Below are positions 8,301-9,104 of a stretch of 9,104 bases of DNA, piece by piece. How positions within the stretch are numbered: the stretch's first letter is position 1; each line of letters opens with the position of its first letter. This stretch comes from Acidobacteriota bacterium (lineage in GTDB: Bacteria > Acidobacteriota > Blastocatellia > RBC074), in assembly GCA_013140935.1 (NCBI GenBank), contig JABFSD010001152.1:1-9104 (forward strand), given 5' to 3'. The position numbers and the translations under genes were made by a program. The notes under the pieces are model-generated. The model did no database searches. It was not told the origin of the DNA and saw only the letters and a list, made by a program, of their open reading frames with translations.

Positions 8301-8503
8301 AGATAAGCCGATACGTCTTTGGCCGCGCGAAAGAAATCGAGCGCGACTTTGGGCGATACGCTCATTAACGTAGCCCCAATATCCACCGTCACCCAACCGC
8401 GATCAGACGGATTGATGCCTACGCTTTTGGCGAGCGACTCGACCGCCTTGCCCGTCAACCCTTTGAATAACGAACCCGTCAAACTTTTCCGTTCTTCTGA
8501 CAT
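5375..8503 (-). CDS. Large VWA-domain protein of the CbbO/NorD type with N-terminal helical repeats
   Basis: A 1042-residue soluble protein with no signal peptide or membrane segment. Residues 50-376 hold eight degenerate helical repeats of 37-45 residues (consensus about S/G-x3-A-x2-F-F/L-R/K-x2-P). Residues 390-640 resemble the middle of CbbO/NorD proteins ([45 protein letters not shown]). Residues 656-700 form an acidic and Gln-rich linker. Residues 840-1042 are a von Willebrand A domain with a complete MIDAS: D850-x-S852-x-S854 (LLDMSSS), T938 (NNTRLG) and D966 ([13 protein letters not shown]). Known relatives act with MoxR-class AAA+ ATPases (NorQ/NorD, CbbQ/CbbO) to insert metals into, or remodel, a target enzyme. 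No ATPase, rubisco or nitric-oxide reductase gene is visible, so the target is unknown. AAGG lies four bases before the ATG. It is upstream of hisD in the same direction; any functional link is unproven. Confidence 0.9.
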   Translation of the reverse strand: MSEERKSLTGSLFKGLTGKAVESLAKSVGINPSDRGWVTVDIGATLMSVSPKVALDFFRAAKDVSAYLESNDLRAWAEIGKRIALNSVEAASEFFRYSGETLGQLPETLRVQLIALCSKQIVLSPQAALTTFRNAPYLAASLGTEVFASRLFAIAVEVAQRSVKHSTEVLTAAPSALTALREWEDVEPDLSPTEATLALAENFAQRTGATAAEFLSAIGEGLSFVTRPADIIALCEQTAVFLERGGATALQYFRSARSVIELGGAEAFDKWNRVTRKVASEGNAIVYDFLKLTPKVVTTLSAAQRKRMAERIGSVLDVVEELAENNVYVALECFKSSPRALAAASLDQFQAWARAGAELHQQDRRRAQAYYALESKSSQESLRGAHDGVTLESISHLLRLYVEGLTGREMTIAPLGSVPEESRITDGMTIQLPAVVAEFGGPDEDFKLYKALAAHAAGQVEFGTRDIGTTDLRAALRQIDEHFEDQIKKELDRAELEDLRGNKEFVQYSNLEHLGRLLNRPALREDQYDAADYKTVLSRFPNSLLATRVFTTLENGRIDWRLRGMYRGIRRDLDFVQSRLMERRPPIAELTVEQTLYELLFQITLCGGVIDVTARQAYAQVILELEAIVAEYLRKDDASVSDTLLATKRVYDLLGQARNKQEAEKNEEADEEKEDDNDDGEGDKQDQQQTSAQQQQRTPDVFNQWTQSVEEVMPSDSDLLNELMNAETSEQDLQEGDEVFFYDEWDRELGDHRAKWCRVIQRENRKGQRDFVEQVRARYAGVISSIRHQFQMLRPESLRKIKGELDGEDYDLQALIDHYIDRKTTGRPSDRIYIRRIRRERDVAVSFLLDMSSSTARTITRHPNQPYTRPGQKIIDIEKQGLVLMSEALEAVGDAYSISGFTSEGRRNVKYFVIKRFGEKYTETVERRIGGITYHNNTRLGAAIRHAAAELERQDARTKLLIILSDGRPYDHDYGDSRYAREDTKIALRQTKTNGITPFCITIDRESEAELKDLYGEVGYTIIDDVMSLPERLPGIYRRLTT

Positions 8504-8550
8504 AAAACCTTAATGAATGCCTTTGTTTTTGATGCTAGCTGTATGAAGAC

Positions 8551-8566
8551 CTGCCTGCGCGGGCAG
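8551..8566. repeat. Short GC-rich dyad upstream of the VWA gene
   Basis: CTGCCTGCGCGGGCAG is self-complementary over all 16 bases apart from one T-G wobble. It lies 48 bases before the VWA start codon. It could be an operator-like site or a remnant of a dispersed repeat; there is no flanking T-run for a terminator. The rest of the 8504-8619 gap shows no convincing -35/-10 pair; TTGCCC and TAATAC hexamers are present but poorly matched or spaced. Confidence 0.35.
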
Positions 8567-8619
8567 TATTACACGGCGTTAGAGGGTTTGCCACGTAAGG
8601 GCAATGGCGACTCGCAACG

Positions 8620-8645
8620 GTAGCGCAACTTCGCCAAAGTTGCGT
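8620..8645 (+). repeat. REP element (GTAG plus hairpin), outer copy
   Basis: Starts with GTAG, then an imperfect palindrome GCAACTT-CGCCA-AAGTTGC-type hairpin. It is identical over 26 bases to the reverse complement of 8741-8766. A foot tetranucleotide GTAG beside a short palindrome is the known hallmark of REP sequences mobilised by RAYT transposases, and a RAYT gene ends 118 bases away. It is preceded by ACTCGCAACG (8610-8619), which also occurs at 8725-8734 near the other copy. Confidence 0.85.
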
Positions 8646-8740
8646 TGCTGGTCAGGCGAAACATTGATGCAAGGGCGAACCTATTGAATGCGCCGACACG
8701 CTATACCAACCGTTCCGCAGCAATACTCGCAACGTGAATG

Positions 8741-8766
8741 ACGCAACTTTGGCGAAGTTGCGCTAC
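8741..8766 (-). repeat. REP element (GTAG plus hairpin), inner copy overlapping the transposase stop
   Basis: This is an exact inverted copy of 8620-8645, read from 8766 downward. It begins GTAG at 8766-8763, and TAG of that tetranucleotide is the stop codon of the transposase gene (8765-8763). The two copies are separated by 95 bases with opposite orientation, which is a BIME-like arrangement. Confidence 0.87.
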
Positions 8767-9104
8767 GGCTGCGACGGTTGCAATTCCGGCACGCGGCGAT
8801 AGCTCCACGGCCAGTCTTGCCAATCTGTAACCAAGCCTGCTTTGACCGGATTGTTGATGACGTAATTGACGACGCGCGCCCATTCGCCGGGTTTGCGAAT
8901 GATGTGATCGTAACTCTCGTGTTGCCAGAATTGCCCGCTGCGATTGAGGGCTTCGTTGCAACGCCGCGCCGTCCAGCCTTTGAGCGCACCCATGATCGAA
9001 GCCAGCACGAACTGACACGTCTTTTCGTCCGCGTCCGCAGCCAAAGTGTACTGACGTTCTTGAATCGTTTTCTCATCCAATGCGACAGCCAAGTCTTCGG
9101 TGAG
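8763..9104 (-). CDS. REP-associated tyrosine transposase (RAYT, Y1/HUH family), C-terminal part (cut by window edge)
   Basis: The reading frame is open to position 9104, so only the last 113 residues are visible; the TTG at 9092 is not the true start. The C-terminal half of an IS200/IS605-related Y1 transposase is clear: SIMGALKGWTARRCNEAL, SGQFWQHESYDHIIR, then VVNYVINNPVKAGLV with the expected catalytic Tyr (TAC/TAT codon near 8862-8864), ending DWQDWPWSYRR. The HUH metal-binding motif must lie just beyond the window edge. RAYTs are single-copy chromosomal proteins that cut and move REP hairpins having a GTAG foot. Two such hairpins stand immediately downstream, one sharing its GTAG with the stop codon. 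No insertion-sequence ends or target duplications were seen, consistent with a domesticated RAYT rather than a mobile IS. No frameshift is visible in this part. Confidence 0.9.
   Translation of the reverse strand, partial: LTEDLAVALDEKTIQERQYTLAADADEKTCQFVLASIMGALKGWTARRCNEALNRSGQFWQHESYDHIIRKPGEWARVVNYVINNPVKAGLVTDWQDWPWSYRRVPELQPSQP

Overview
All genes in this window lie on the minus strand, so they are transcribed from high to low coordinates. Coding density is high and codon third positions are GC-rich. The layout suggests a free-living, histidine-prototrophic, Gram-negative-type bacterium. The dispersed CGCAGAG palindrome, the REP-associated transposase and the long CbbO/NorD-like protein would fit Acidobacteriota (possibly Blastocatellia), but that placement is a low-confidence impression from gene style, with no marker gene behind it.

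Right end (8504-9104): the 3' part of a REP-associated tyrosine transposase (RAYT) runs in from the window edge. It is followed by two REP hairpins with identical 26-base sequence in opposite orientation (8741-8766 and 8620-8645). Each starts with GTAG, and the first overlaps the transposase stop codon. This looks like a self-contained RAYT/BIME unit.

Middle (5375-8503): one large gene of 1042 codons encodes a protein with eight degenerate helical repeats, a CbbO/NorD-like middle region, an acidic and Gln-rich linker and a C-terminal von Willebrand A domain with an intact MIDAS. Such proteins normally work with a MoxR-type AAA+ ATPase, and none is present in the window.

Left (573-5227): a partial histidine operon in the order hisD - patatin-like lipase - hisC - YgiT-type zinc-finger protein - hisB - hisH. 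Spacing is tight, including an ATGA overlap between hisC and the zinc-finger gene. HisH supplies ammonia to HisF for imidazole-ring synthesis, HisB dehydrates imidazole glycerol phosphate, HisC transaminates the product and HisD makes histidine from histidinol. hisG, hisI/E, hisA, hisF and a histidinol-phosphatase gene are absent, so they must lie elsewhere. Two non-histidine genes (the lipase and the zinc-finger protein) are embedded in the cluster.

Far left (1-566): after hisH comes a long palindromic repeat (474-566) and then the start of a membrane-anchored HtrA/DegP-type serine protease that runs off the window edge. No tRNA, rRNA, CRISPR array, convincing sigma-70 promoter or intrinsic terminator was found.
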